From Streptomyces sp. NBC_00683 (GTDB lineage: Bacteria; Actinomycetota; Actinomycetes; Streptomycetales; Streptomycetaceae): a DNA stretch of 64,000 bases. The stretch spans positions 6,076,001 to 6,140,000 of the forward strand of contig NZ_CP109013.1 of assembly GCF_036226745.1 (NCBI RefSeq), read 5' to 3'. Position 1 is the stretch's first letter. Every line of letters starts with the position of its first letter. This document shows, piece after piece, positions 8,811 through 16,597 of this stretch. Under the pieces are notes generated by a model that worked only from the letters and a program-made list of their open reading frames with translations, made no database searches and was not told the origin of the DNA. The position numbers and the translations under genes were made by a program.

Positions 8811-8822
8811 GAGAGCGCTCTC
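8811..8822. promoter_or_regulatory. LacI-type operator candidate
   Basis: GAGAGCGCTCTC is a perfect 12-bp palindrome with the central AGCGCT of Streptomyces CebR-type (LacI family) operators. It lies about 15 bp downstream of the predicted -10 of the beta-glucosidase promoter, where a bound repressor would block elongation. Confidence 0.6.
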
Positions 8823-8837
8823 CGTATCGAAGTCTGA

Positions 8838-8866
8838 ATCCTGGCACCGGCCCAATAGCTTGTCAA
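8838..8866 (-). promoter_or_regulatory. sigma-70 type promoter of the beta-glucosidase gene
   Basis: On the minus strand a consensus TTGACA (8861-8866) is followed after exactly 17 bp by CAGGAT (8838-8843). This is one of the best -35/-10 matches in the window. Transcription would start near 8831, giving a leader of about 250 nt. Confidence 0.65.
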
Positions 8867-8872
8867 CAAGCT
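8857..8872. promoter_or_regulatory. hyphenated palindrome overlapping the -35 box
   Basis: AGCTTGTCAACAAGCT has 7-bp inverted arms around a 2-bp centre and covers the -35 hexamer. It is a second operator candidate, of a different sequence class from the LacI-type site downstream. Confidence 0.5.
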
Positions 8873-8970
8873 TTTGGCATAGGCGAGTTGGACACCCCGG
8901 CCCACTCCCGGCAAGCTGCACCATCCCCCTCGCACCCCCACAAGCCGAGCCGATCCGAGCCGATCCGCGC

Positions 8971-9024
8971 GCGTCGGGGAACGGCACGGCCCGGCCCGGA
9001 AAAGGCCGCGCCGTTCCCCGACGC
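8971..9024. repeat. 15-bp perfect inverted repeat upstream of the acetyltransferase gene
   Basis: GCGTCGGGGAACGGC (8971-8985) is mirrored exactly at 9010-9024 around a 24-nt centre. It lies 42 bp before the acetyltransferase start and just upstream of a TATAGCT element. It could be a regulatory site or a hairpin that ends antisense or read-through transcription. Confidence 0.6.
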
Positions 9025-9066
9025 CCCTGGTATAGCTGTGCGTTCACGAGCGAGGGAGCGAACGGG

Positions 9067-9576
9067 ATGACTTCGGACGAGTCGGCACAGCAGACAGGGA
9101 CCGCGATACAGCTGCGCGCCGCGTCGGTTCGGGACGCCGAGGAGATCACCCGGGTCTTCCTGGACTCGCGGGCCGACGCCCTGCCCTATCTGCCCCGGGT
9201 CCACAGCGATGAGGACACGCTCGCCTGGATCACCCACGTCGTGCTCCCTGGAAGCACGGTGTGGGTCGCCGAGAACCAGGACGGGGACGTGCTCGGGTTC
9301 GCCTCGCTGGACACGGACGGGGCCGAACTCGACCAGCTCTACCTGCGCCCCGGCTCCCTGCGCCGCGGCATCGGCTCGCAGCTCCTCACCCTGGTCAAGG
9401 AGGCCTCGGGAGGGGAGTTGAGCCTGTACACGTTCCAGCGCAACACCGCCGCCCGCGCCTTCTACGAGCGGCACGGGTTCACCGCGGTGTCCTACGACGA
9501 CGGCAGCCGCAACGAGGAGAAGGAGCCCGACGTCCTGTACCGGTGGAGCGCGGCCGCGCCTGACGCCGCGCGCTGA
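9067..9576 (+). CDS. GNAT-family N-acetyltransferase
   Basis: The 169-aa protein has a single GNAT domain. The beta-strand VLGFASLD leads into the acetyl-CoA binding stretch LRRGIGSQLL at about residues 97-106, matching R/Q-x-x-G-x-G/A, and FYERHGF closes the fold. The ATG at 9067 was chosen because the domain begins shortly after and GAGGGAG lies upstream; the frame stays open further upstream without homology. The acceptor is unknown. It stands alone, 65 bp before the glycosyltransferase gene. Confidence 0.82.
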   Translation: MTSDESAQQTGTAIQLRAASVRDAEEITRVFLDSRADALPYLPRVHSDEDTLAWITHVVLPGSTVWVAENQDGDVLGFASLDTDGAELDQLYLRPGSLRRGIGSQLLTLVKEASGGELSLYTFQRNTAARAFYERHGFTAVSYDDGSRNEEKEPDVLYRWSAAAPDAAR

Positions 9577-9641
9577 TCCACCGGGGACGACGGGATAGCC
9601 CTTAGCATCGGCTTCGTCGCCGAGCACGGGAGTACGCCGCC

Positions 9642-10523
9642 ATGTCCTTGCCACGCCTCGGAGTCGTCATCGTGACGATGGGGAACCGCCCGCGTGAGCT
9701 GGAGGCGCTGCTCGCCTCGGTGGAGAAGCAGGACGTTCCCGCGGCGAGAGTGGTGCTGATCGGCAACGCGACGCCCCTCACCGGCGTGGACGTTGCGGAG
9801 AACGTGACCAAGGTTCCGCTCGACGAGAACCTGGGCTGCCCGGGAGGCCGGAACGTCGGTCTGGAGATGCTGCGCGACTCGGGCGAGGTCGACGCCGTCA
9901 TCGAGCTGGACGACGACGGCCTGCTCGTCGCCGACGACGTGTTCCGCACGGTCCAGGGGCTGTTCGCGGCCGACCCCGGGCTGGGGATCATCGGCTTCCG
10001 GGTCGCGGACGAACACGGGCACACGGAGCGGCGCTGGGTGCCCCGGCTGCGTGCCGACGATCCGATGCGCCGCGGCCCGGTGACCGCGTTCCTCGGTGGC
10101 GGACACGCCTTCTCGATGCCCATGCTCAGGGAGACCGGCCTGTGGCCCTCGGAGTTCTTCTTCGGGCACGAGGAGTCCGACCTGGCCTGGCGGGCGCTCG
10201 ACGCGGGGTGGAAGATCCTTTACGAACCCGAGCTCGTCCTCCAGCACCCGAAGACGTCGCCTGCCCGGCACGCGGTCTACTACCGGTTCACCGCCCGCAA
10301 CCGGGTGTGGCTCGCCCGCCGCCGGCTTCCCGTTCCCCTGATCCCGGTCTATCTCGGTGTGTGGATCGTCCTCACCATGGCGCGAATGCGGTCCCTGACC
10401 GGCCTTCGAGCATGGTGGGGAGGCTTCGCCGAAGGCGTACGGACGCCCTGCGCCCCGCGCAGGCCGATGAAGTGGCGCACCGTGTGGACGATGACGCGGC
10501 TGGGGCGCCCGCCGATCCTCTGA
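9642..10523 (+). CDS. family 2 glycosyltransferase
   Basis: The 293-aa product starts with the GT-A fold (VVIVTMGNRP) and has the metal-binding region as ELDDDG at about residues 88-93. GGGHAFSM is followed by HEESDLAWR near 175, which supplies the acidic general-base pair of GT2 enzymes. NLGCPGGRN is the usual nucleotide-sugar contact. Hydrophobic residues near 225-245 (LIPVYLGVWIVLTMA) suggest a membrane-associated segment. These enzymes move sugars from UDP- or dTDP-sugars to lipids or cell-surface polymers. No other polymer genes are nearby, so the acceptor is open. Confidence 0.82.
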   Translation: MSLPRLGVVIVTMGNRPRELEALLASVEKQDVPAARVVLIGNATPLTGVDVAENVTKVPLDENLGCPGGRNVGLEMLRDSGEVDAVIELDDDGLLVADDVFRTVQGLFAADPGLGIIGFRVADEHGHTERRWVPRLRADDPMRRGPVTAFLGGGHAFSMPMLRETGLWPSEFFFGHEESDLAWRALDAGWKILYEPELVLQHPKTSPARHAVYYRFTARNRVWLARRRLPVPLIPVYLGVWIVLTMARMRSLTGLRAWWGGFAEGVRTPCAPRRPMKWRTVWTMTRLGRPPIL

Positions 10524-10573
10524 GGGCGCCGGATCGGTCAGGATTCGAGAAGCGCGGGTCACGGACCCGCGCC

Positions 10574-10579
10574 TAACCT
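10574..10579 (+). promoter_or_regulatory. -10 element of a probable leaderless transcript
   Basis: TAACCT ends 7 nt before the ATG at 10587 and no ribosome-binding site is present. Transcription would begin at or next to the start codon. Confidence 0.45.
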
Positions 10580-10586
10580 GATCGTC

Positions 10587-10997
10587 ATGGACATCAGCAT
10601 TCACGCGAGCTTCCTCCCGCACGACGACCCGGACGCCTCCCTGGCCTTCTACCGCGACGTCCTCGGCTTCGAGGTCCGCAGTGACGTCGGACAGGGCAAG
10701 ATGCGCTGGATCACGGTCGGCCCCGTCGGCCGGCCCGGCACCTCCATCCTCCTGGCGCCGCCGGCCGCCGACCCCGGGATCACCGAGGACGAGCGCCGCA
10801 CCATCGCCGAGATGATGGCCAAGGGCACCTACGGCTGGATCCTGCTGGCCACCCCGGACCTCGACGGAACCTTCGAGAAGGTGCAGGCCGGCGACGCCGA
10901 GATCGTCCAGGAGCCCACCGACCAGCCGTACGGCATCCGCGACTGCGCCTTCCGCGATCCCGCGGGCAACCTGGTCCGCATCCAGGAACTCCGCTGA
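10587..10997 (+). CDS. VOC-family protein (glyoxalase/bleomycin-resistance fold)
   Basis: The 136-aa protein has the paired beta-alpha-beta-beta-beta units of the VOC superfamily. ASLAFYRDVLGFEV opens the first half and YGIRDCAFRDPAGNLVRIQE closes the second, with the glutamate of RIQE in the usual metal position. VOC proteins bind metals or drugs, or catalyse isomerisations; the activity here cannot be assigned. It precedes an AraC regulator and a second VOC gene on the same strand. A -10-like TAACCT just upstream suggests a leaderless mRNA. Confidence 0.82.
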   Translation: MDISIHASFLPHDDPDASLAFYRDVLGFEVRSDVGQGKMRWITVGPVGRPGTSILLAPPAADPGITEDERRTIAEMMAKGTYGWILLATPDLDGTFEKVQAGDAEIVQEPTDQPYGIRDCAFRDPAGNLVRIQELR

Positions 10998-11145
10998 TCC
11001 GTCCGGTCGCCGGTCCGGCCGTGACGGCCGGACCGACGACCGCCTGAGGAGAAACCGGCAGACCGCCCACCGCCGTCGAGCACCTCGCGGCGTGCTTCGG
11101 CATGCCTTCGGATGCTCGCGGACACCGACGAAAAGGAGTCCTCCC

Positions 11146-11613
11146 ATGTGCCATCCCTCGTGGGGGCGCGCACGCATCGCGGCGCAGCGCCCGAGCGACG
11201 ACCTCGTCCGAATACGCCGCGTCCGCGACCGGATCGACCGGGAGTACGCCCAGCCGCTGAACGTCGAGGCGCTCGCCGTCGGCGCGCACATGTCCGCCGG
11301 GCACCTCAGCCGTCAGTTCCGGCTGGCGTACGGCGAATCGCCGTACTCGTACCTGATGACGCGGCGCATCGAGCGCGCGACGGCGCTGCTGCGGCGTGGC
11401 GACCTCAGCGTCACCGAGGTCTGCTTCGCGGTCGGCTGCTCCTCGCTGGGCACGTTCAGCACCCGTTTCACCGAACTGGTCGGCATGTCGCCCGGCGCCT
11501 ACCGGCGCGCCGCGGCGGGCGCTGTCCCGGGGATGCCGGCGTGTGTGGCCAAACAGGTGACCAGACCGGTCAGGAATCAAGAAGCCCCGGCCGTCGAGCC
11601 GCAACTAGCGTGA
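11146..11613 (+). CDS. AraC-family transcriptional regulator
   Basis: The 155-aa product is mostly an AraC DNA-binding domain with two helix-turn-helix units. LNVEALAVGAHMSAGHLSRQFRLAYGESP is split here as positions 43-71, followed by SVTEVCFAVGCSSLGTFS near 98-115 and the family tail GMSPGAYRR. There is almost no N-terminal sensing domain. The ATG at 11146 has AAGGAG 7 nt upstream. The stop codon overlaps the start of the next VOC gene (TGATG), so the two are translated together and the regulator probably controls its own small operon. Short AraC/VOC pairs of this kind are common in actinomycetes. Confidence 0.86.
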   Translation: MCHPSWGRARIAAQRPSDDLVRIRRVRDRIDREYAQPLNVEALAVGAHMSAGHLSRQFRLAYGESPYSYLMTRRIERATALLRRGDLSVTEVCFAVGCSSLGTFSTRFTELVGMSPGAYRRAAAGAVPGMPACVAKQVTRPVRNQEAPAVEPQLA

Positions 11614-12245
11614 TGACCATGACTTCCATCGAATCCGTCACCCTCGGCGTGGCCGACCCTTCGGCCGCCGAACACTTCTACTCGACCGCCTTCGGTCTGG
11701 ACAAGCAGATCGGCCTGCGGGCCTCGGAGGAACCCACCACCGGCTTCCGCGGGTACACGCTCTCGCTCACGGTGTCGCAGCCGGCCGACGTCAACAGCCT
11801 CGTCGACGCGGCCGTCGACGCGGGTGCCACCCCGCTGAAGCCTGCCGCGAAGTCGCTGTGGGGCTACGGCGGTGTCGTACAGGCCCCGGACGGGGCGATC
11901 TGGAAGGTCGCGACCTCGGCCAAGAAGGACACCGGCCCCGCCACCCGGCAGATCGACGCGATCGTGCTCCTGCTGGGAGTCGCCGACGTGGTCGCGAGCA
12001 AGCGGTTCTACGCCGCCCAGGGCCTGGCCGTGGCGAAGAGCTTCGGCCGTGTGTACGTCGAGTTCGCCGCCGGACCGGGTCCCGTCAAGCTGGCGCTGTA
12101 CCGGCGCCGTGCCCTCGCCAAGGATGCCGGTGTCTCTCCCGACGGCACCGGATCGCACCGCCTCGTGATCGGCGGCGGAGCCGAACCCTTCACCGACCCG
12201 GACGGCTTCGCCTGGGAGGCCGCATCGTCGCCCCTCACGTCCTGA
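11613..12245 (+). CDS. two-domain VOC-family protein
   Basis: The 210-aa product holds two VOC modules in tandem: SVTLGVADPSAAEHFYS at about 8-24 and IVLLLGVADVVASKRFY near 118-134. The ATG at 11613 shares its A with the stop of the AraC gene (TGATG), which implies re-initiation coupling. An in-frame ATG at 11619 is also possible. The reaction is unknown. A GC-rich hairpin follows, so the AraC-VOC pair ends here. Confidence 0.8.
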   Translation: MTMTSIESVTLGVADPSAAEHFYSTAFGLDKQIGLRASEEPTTGFRGYTLSLTVSQPADVNSLVDAAVDAGATPLKPAAKSLWGYGGVVQAPDGAIWKVATSAKKDTGPATRQIDAIVLLLGVADVVASKRFYAAQGLAVAKSFGRVYVEFAAGPGPVKLALYRRRALAKDAGVSPDGTGSHRLVIGGGAEPFTDPDGFAWEAASSPLTS

Positions 12246-12276
12246 CGTGCCACCACCACACCTGCCACTGCTGACG

Positions 12277-12301
12277 GAGCCCGTCCCCGAAGGACGGGCT
12301 C
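12277..12301 (+). terminator. terminator hairpin after the VOC gene
   Basis: A perfect 10-bp stem (GAGCCCGTCC with GGACGGGCTC) and 5-nt loop lie 31 bp after the stop codon. There is no T tract. Confidence 0.6.
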
Positions 12302-12323
12302 TCCACCCACGACTGGAGGAATC

Positions 12324-12779
12324 ATGACGGGCGCGCCGCCGCGTGGACGTGAGGAGAGGCTGCGGGACACCCGCGCGAAACTGGAGAGCGACGTCGACCT
12401 CTGGGTCGCGACGTCGGGCTCCCCGGGCGGCGTCCACCTCATCCCGCTCTCGTACCTCTGGGACGGGACCGCGTTCCTCGTCTCGACGCCGCGCGCCTCG
12501 ATCACCGGACGCAACCTGCTGGCGGACCAGCGGGTGCGCCTCAGCCTCGGGCCGACCCGCGATGCCGTGGTCGTCGACGGCATCGCCGAGCCGGTGGACG
12601 TCGACGGCCTCGCCCCGGGGACGGGCGACGCGTTCGCGGCCAGGACCGGCTTCGACCCGCGCGGCCTCGACGAGCCCTACCAGTACTTCCTGATCCGGCC
12701 GCGGCGCATCCAGGCCTGGCGCGAGGCGAACGAGCTGCAGGGGCGCGACCTCATGCGCGACGGCCGCTGGCTCGCCTGA
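12324..12779 (+). CDS. pyridoxamine 5'-phosphate oxidase-like (PPOX/split-barrel) protein
   Basis: The 151-aa protein has the flavin split-barrel layout: DLWVATSGSPGGVHLIPLSY is cut here to its core VATSGSPGG and LIPLSYLWDG, then RNLLADQRVRLSLG, and IRPRRIQAWRE near the end. Such proteins bind FMN or F420 and reduce small molecules, or act on pyridoxamine phosphate. F420 use is common in this genus, and an NpdG gene at 42.8 kb shows that the cofactor is recycled in this organism. The ATG is preceded by GGAGGA. The substrate is unknown. Confidence 0.78.
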   Translation: MTGAPPRGREERLRDTRAKLESDVDLWVATSGSPGGVHLIPLSYLWDGTAFLVSTPRASITGRNLLADQRVRLSLGPTRDAVVVDGIAEPVDVDGLAPGTGDAFAARTGFDPRGLDEPYQYFLIRPRRIQAWREANELQGRDLMRDGRWLA

Positions 12780-12781
12780 CC

Positions 12782-12815
12782 GCCGCACGGGAGCACACCC
12801 GGCGCGCCGTGCGGC
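12782..12815. terminator. bidirectional hairpin between convergent genes
   Basis: GCCGCACGG (12782-12790) pairs with CCGTGCGGC (12807-12815) around a 16-nt loop in the 39-bp gap between two convergent genes. Confidence 0.5.
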
Positions 12816-12818
12816 AGA

Positions 12819-13385
12819 TCAGGAGCCGTGGGCGGGCGCATCACCGTTCAGCTGGGCGTACATGACCATGTCCCGGCGGTGTTCCCCGACCTGCTGCCAG
12901 CTACGCATCAGCCCCTCGGGCCGGTACCCGGCACTCTCCGCGGTGCGTGCCGACGCGGTGTTCCACGGCTCGACGAGGAGTTGGACGCGGGGGATGCGGA
13001 GGTCGTGCAGGGCCCAGGTGGTGACCGTACGGAGCGCCGCGCCGGCCACGCCCTGCCGGCGGGCGCGTTCGCTCATCCAGTACCCGACCGACGCGCGGCC
13101 CTCGGCCTCGTCCCCGAGCCACAGCCCGATGGAGCCGACCGGCCGTCGGTCCCGGGTGCGGACGATGGCGAACGGGTAGCCGGCGCCGGTGGCCGCCCGT
13201 TCCCACTGGCGCCGGACGTACGCCTCCGCCTCCGCCTCCGAGTACGGCGAGGGGATCGTGGTGATCAGCGGGATGTAGTCGTCCGCCGCCACCTCGCGTA
13301 CGAGGGGCAGATCGCTCATCTCCCAGGGGCGCAGGACGAAGTCGGCTCCGGCGGTGAGGCTGGGAACGGTAAGGGGGCGTGCCAT
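12819..13385 (-). CDS. GNAT-family N-acetyltransferase (RimJ/RimL-like)
   Basis: The 188-aa protein follows the RimJ/RimL type of GNAT fold. It opens with FVLRPWEMSDLP, has SIGLWLGDEAEGRASVGYW (here split as SIGLWLG and ASVGYWM), the acetyl-CoA loop RRQGVAGAALR near 117-127, and WNTASARTAESAGYRPEG at the end. These enzymes often acetylate ribosomal protein N-termini or drugs. The ATG at 13385 was taken because AAAGGA lies 9 nt upstream and the fold starts there. It lies 43 bp downstream of the MFS gene on the same strand and might be co-transcribed. Confidence 0.84.
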   Translation of the reverse strand: MARPLTVPSLTAGADFVLRPWEMSDLPLVREVAADDYIPLITTIPSPYSEAEAEAYVRRQWERAATGAGYPFAIVRTRDRRPVGSIGLWLGDEAEGRASVGYWMSERARRQGVAGAALRTVTTWALHDLRIPRVQLLVEPWNTASARTAESAGYRPEGLMRSWQQVGEHRRDMVMYAQLNGDAPAHGS

Positions 13386-13428
13386 GGCCGTCATCCTTTC
13401 GCGAACACGTCCCCGGACCGGGCCCGAC

Positions 13429-14880
13429 TCACCCGGCGGATGTCCGCGCGCCGGGCCTGCCGAGGAAGGCTCCGGCGAGCAGGGCACCGGCCAGGACCAG
13501 TGCCGAGTTGACCAGGACCGCGGCCGAGACGCCGGACAGCACCGCGTCGGGCCCCGTGGCCGTTCCCATCCGCGCGGTGACGACCGCGCTCATGACCGGG
13601 ATGCCCATCGTGATGCCGACCTGCTGCGTCATCGTGGCCAGCCCGGTGGCCAGGCCCTGCTCCTCGTCGGGGAGTCCGGAGGTGGAGGTGACCATGAAGC
13701 CCACGATCATCAGCATGTTGCCGATGCCGCCGACGAAGGTCGCGGCCAGCAGGAGCTGGATCCAGCCGCCGGAGGTGCCGAGCGCCACGAGGGAGAGGGT
13801 GGCGGCGGCCTGGACGACGCCGCCCAGGACGATCGTGCGCCGGTTGCCGAACCTGCCCACCGCACGGCCGCCGAGCATGCCGCCGATGACGGTTCCGGCG
13901 CCCAGGACGCCGAAGGCGAGGCCGGTGGCGAGCGGCGAGTAGCCGAGGACCTCCTGGAGGTAGAGCGTGAGCAGGAAGACCAGGGAGGTCTCGGTGACGA
14001 AGGCGATCAGCCCGGTGGCGTTGCCCCAGACGACGCTGCGCCGCTTCAGGATGTGCACCGGGACCAGGGGCGCCGCCGCCCGCTTCTCGACGAACAGGAA
14101 GGCGACGAGGAGGGCCGCGCCCGCGAGCAGTGCGGCCAGGGTCGTCGGCGCCAGCCAGCCGGACTCGCCGGCCTGTGTCAGCCCGAACACGAGGAGCAGC
14201 AGGCCGCCGGTGACGGTCGCGGCGCCCGGCACGTCGAGCCGGGGGCGTTCGGCCGGCCGGGAGTCGCTGATCACGGACGGGGCGAGGGCCACGACGAGTG
14301 CGGCGACGGGGACGTTGACGAAGAAGGCCCAGCGCCAGGAGAGCAGGTCGGTCAGCAGTCCGCCGAGGATCGCCCCGGCGGTGAAGCCGGCCGACATCAG
14401 GGCGCCGTTGAGGCCGAGGGCGCGTTCGCGCAGGGGCCCCTCCTTGAACGCCGTGGTGAGCAGCGCGAGTCCGGCCGGGGTGACGGCAGCGGTGGCCAGG
14501 CCCTGCAGGACCCGTGCGGTGAGCAGCACCTCGGGGGAGGTGGCGAGCCCGCCGAGTACGGAGGACAGGCCGAGGACGACCATGCCACCGATGAACAGGC
14601 GCTTACGGCCGACGAGATCGGCGATGCGGCCGAACAGCAGGGTGAATCCGGCGGCGGCCAGCGCGAAGGAGGTGGCGATCCACTGGAGGTGGGAGAGGGA
14701 GAAGCCGAGCCCTTCGCCGACGGCGGGCAGGGCGACGTTCAGGATCGAGAAGTCCACGGCGATCATGAACTGTGCGCCGAGGAGCAGGACGAGGACGAGC
14801 TTCTGCCGTCCGGTCATGCGGAGCAGGGGAGGAGCCGGAGGAGCCGGGGCGGTGAGGGGTGCTGTGCCGGACGTGGACAT
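13429..14880 (-). CDS. MFS drug efflux transporter (DHA2/EmrB-QacA type)
   Basis: The 483-aa protein has about 14 hydrophobic segments. Its DHA2 landmarks are VDFSILNVALPAVG after helix 1 (motif D1), GRIADLVGRKR (motif A) and the antiporter motif C region GALMSAGFTAGAILGG. It is a proton-driven exporter of hydrophobic compounds. A TetR gene diverges 104 bp away with a 7-bp inverted repeat between them, the standard local-repressor arrangement. The inducer and the exported drug are unknown. Confidence 0.88.
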   Translation of the reverse strand: MSTSGTAPLTAPAPPAPPLLRMTGRQKLVLVLLLGAQFMIAVDFSILNVALPAVGEGLGFSLSHLQWIATSFALAAAGFTLLFGRIADLVGRKRLFIGGMVVLGLSSVLGGLATSPEVLLTARVLQGLATAAVTPAGLALLTTAFKEGPLRERALGLNGALMSAGFTAGAILGGLLTDLLSWRWAFFVNVPVAALVVALAPSVISDSRPAERPRLDVPGAATVTGGLLLLVFGLTQAGESGWLAPTTLAALLAGAALLVAFLFVEKRAAAPLVPVHILKRRSVVWGNATGLIAFVTETSLVFLLTLYLQEVLGYSPLATGLAFGVLGAGTVIGGMLGGRAVGRFGNRRTIVLGGVVQAAATLSLVALGTSGGWIQLLLAATFVGGIGNMLMIVGFMVTSTSGLPDEEQGLATGLATMTQQVGITMGIPVMSAVVTARMGTATGPDAVLSGVSAAVLVNSALVLAGALLAGAFLGRPGARTSAG

Positions 14881-14908
14881 GGGGAGCCCTTTCCTGAAGC
14901 GGATGGCT

Positions 14909-14932
14909 CTAACGGGTCCGTGGTTCCGTTAG
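14909..14932. promoter_or_regulatory. TetR operator candidate
   Basis: CTAACGG (14909-14915) and its exact complement CCGTTAG (14926-14932) flank a 10-bp centre between the divergent MFS and TetR genes. The position suits repression of both. Confidence 0.55.
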
Positions 14933-14984
14933 GGTGGTGTCACCGTAACAGGACTGGGGCTATTAATGGAACTGGAGGCCCGTT

Positions 14985-15596
14985 ATGGATGCTGAAGGAG
15001 CGGAGCCGGGCATGGTCCGGCCCGGTGGGCGCACGGCCCGGGTGCGGGAATCGGTCCTGCGGGCGGCCGGTGACGCGCTGGTCGAGCAGGGATTCGACCG
15101 GCTCGACCTCGCGGATGTCGCACGACGCGCCGAGGTCGGCAAGACGACGGTCTACCGTCGCTGGTCCGGTACCGCCGGTCTGGTCGCCGATCTGCTCACG
15201 GACATGGCGGAGCAGTCCGTACCGCGTACGGACACGGGTTCGCTGGACGAGGACCTCAGGGCGAACGCCAGGCTGGTGGTGCGGACCCTGACCGACCCGC
15301 GCCAGGGCGCGCTCTTCGCCGCCGTGATCGCGGCGTCCACCTGTGACGCCCGTACGGCCGAGGCGCTGCACCGCTTCTACGCCGTGCGCATCGCGGAGTG
15401 GTCGGGCTGTGTCGACGCGGCGGTCGAGCGGGGCGAGCTGCCCGCAGGCACCGACGCGGCCGAGGTGATCAGGGCCGTCTCCGCGCCGCTCTACTACCGG
15501 CTGCTGGCCAGCGGCGACCCCCTCGACGAAGCCGCCGCCGACCGCGCGGCGGAGGCGGCGGCGGTGGCGGCGCGGGCAGGTGTGTACGTGGTCTGA
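14985..15596 (+). CDS. TetR-family repressor, likely of the divergent MFS gene
   Basis: The 203-aa protein has the TetR helix-turn-helix near residues 25-60, ending in VGKTTVYRRWSG, and a C-terminal ligand domain of the TetR_C type. The ATG has GGAGG 6 nt upstream. It is divergent from the DHA2 pump, and the shared intergenic region holds an inverted repeat. It probably represses the pump and itself until a substrate binds. Its gene converges on phzF with a 24-bp gap. Confidence 0.88.
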   Translation: MDAEGAEPGMVRPGGRTARVRESVLRAAGDALVEQGFDRLDLADVARRAEVGKTTVYRRWSGTAGLVADLLTDMAEQSVPRTDTGSLDEDLRANARLVVRTLTDPRQGALFAAVIAASTCDARTAEALHRFYAVRIAEWSGCVDAAVERGELPAGTDAAEVIRAVSAPLYYRLLASGDPLDEAAADRAAEAAAVAARAGVYVV

Positions 15597-15620
15597 GGGG
15601 GCCGCCGCGGTCGGTGCCGG

Positions 15621-16475
15621 TCAGCCGATGCGGGTTCCCGTGCCGCTCACCCTGATCCGGGTGTCGTCCGGGCGCAGTTCCACGGTGAGCGTGCCGGGGC
15701 GGCCCATGTCCGCTCCCTGGTGGAGGGTGAGGACGGCGTCGTCCGGGACGAGGCCGAGCTCCCGGCTGTACGCGCCGAAAGCCGCCGCCGCCGCGCCCGT
15801 GGCCGGGTCCTCCACCACGCCGCCGACCGGGAACGGGTCGCGGACGTGGAAGACGGTCGCCGACTCGCGGCTGACCAGCTGGAGCGTGGTCAGGTCCAGG
15901 CGGTGCATCAGGGCTTCCAGGCGGGCGAAGTCGTAGTCCAGGTCCGCCAGTCGCTCACGGGTCGCGGCGGCGAGCACCAGGTGGCGGGCGCCCGCGTAGG
16001 CGATGCGGGGCGGCAGGGCCGGGTCGAGGTCGGTGGCCGGCCAGTCCAGTGCGGCCAGGGCCTCCGCCAGGTCATCCGGTCCGATGTCGAAGACCTGCGG
16101 CTCGACGCTGGTGAGGGTCGCGCGGAGCTCGTCGCCGTCCCGGGCGACGGTGACCGGGACCGTACCGGCGGGGGTGGCGAACAGTAGGTCGCCCGGGCCG
16201 TCGCGTTCGGCGAGGGCGATGGCCGTCGCGACCGTCGCATGGCCGCAGAAGGGGACCTCGGCCTTGGGGCTGAAGTAGCGGATCGTGTGCCCGCCCCGGC
16301 CGTCGGATGCGGTGAGGAACGCGGATTCGCTGTAGCCCAGTTCCGCCGCGACGGAGAGCATCGCCGCGTCGTCGAGACCGGAGGCGTCCAGCACGACACC
16401 GGCGGGATTGCCCCCGTCCGGGTCGGCGGAGAAGACGGTGTAGCGCAGCACCTCGGTGCTGGGGAGTCGGCTCAT
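15621..16475 (-). CDS. PhzF-family isomerase
   Basis: The 284-aa product has the typical PhzF length and motifs. NPAGVVLDA comes early, the catalytic glutamate is in ELGYSESAF (about residue 45), FCGHATVATA is near 69, and DPATGAAAAAFGAY forms the second-half match. PhzF proteins are diaminopimelate-epimerase-fold isomerases. Only some make phenazines and most are of unknown substrate. The ATG at 16475 is chosen because homology begins there. No phenazine genes are present. A second, shorter family member lies at 37998. Confidence 0.84.
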   Translation of the reverse strand: MSRLPSTEVLRYTVFSADPDGGNPAGVVLDASGLDDAAMLSVAAELGYSESAFLTASDGRGGHTIRYFSPKAEVPFCGHATVATAIALAERDGPGDLLFATPAGTVPVTVARDGDELRATLTSVEPQVFDIGPDDLAEALAALDWPATDLDPALPPRIAYAGARHLVLAAATRERLADLDYDFARLEALMHRLDLTTLQLVSRESATVFHVRDPFPVGGVVEDPATGAAAAAFGAYSRELGLVPDDAVLTLHQGADMGRPGTLTVELRPDDTRIRVSGTGTRIG

Positions 16476-16514
16476 GCCACACGACAACTGAAGCGCGGTC
16501 AGGGGAATTCCCGA

Positions 16515-16550
16515 GGGGTGGTACGGGGCCCTGACCCCCCGTACCACCCC
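16515..16550 (-). terminator. strong terminator hairpin after the lamin-tail gene
   Basis: A perfect 14-bp stem (GGGGTGGTACGGGG with its complement) and 8-nt loop lie 48 bp past the stop of the secreted lamin-tail protein gene. Confidence 0.65.
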
Positions 16551-16597
16551 CTGGCCGGACCGCGGACCCCCCGGACCGCGGCGGCCGTTCACTGCGG

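Larger units (their letters stand above)
8581..9066. other. 486-bp intergenic region, divergent promoters
   Basis: No gene is supported here. It holds the beta-glucosidase leader with its spaced repeats, the promoter and two palindromes described separately, and a long inverted repeat nearer the acetyltransferase start. TATAGCT at about 9031-9037 could be a -10 element for the acetyltransferase gene. Confidence 0.6.

Noticed and set aside
15621..16475. Phenazine biosynthesis
   Set aside because: PhzF homologues are widespread and no other phz gene is present.
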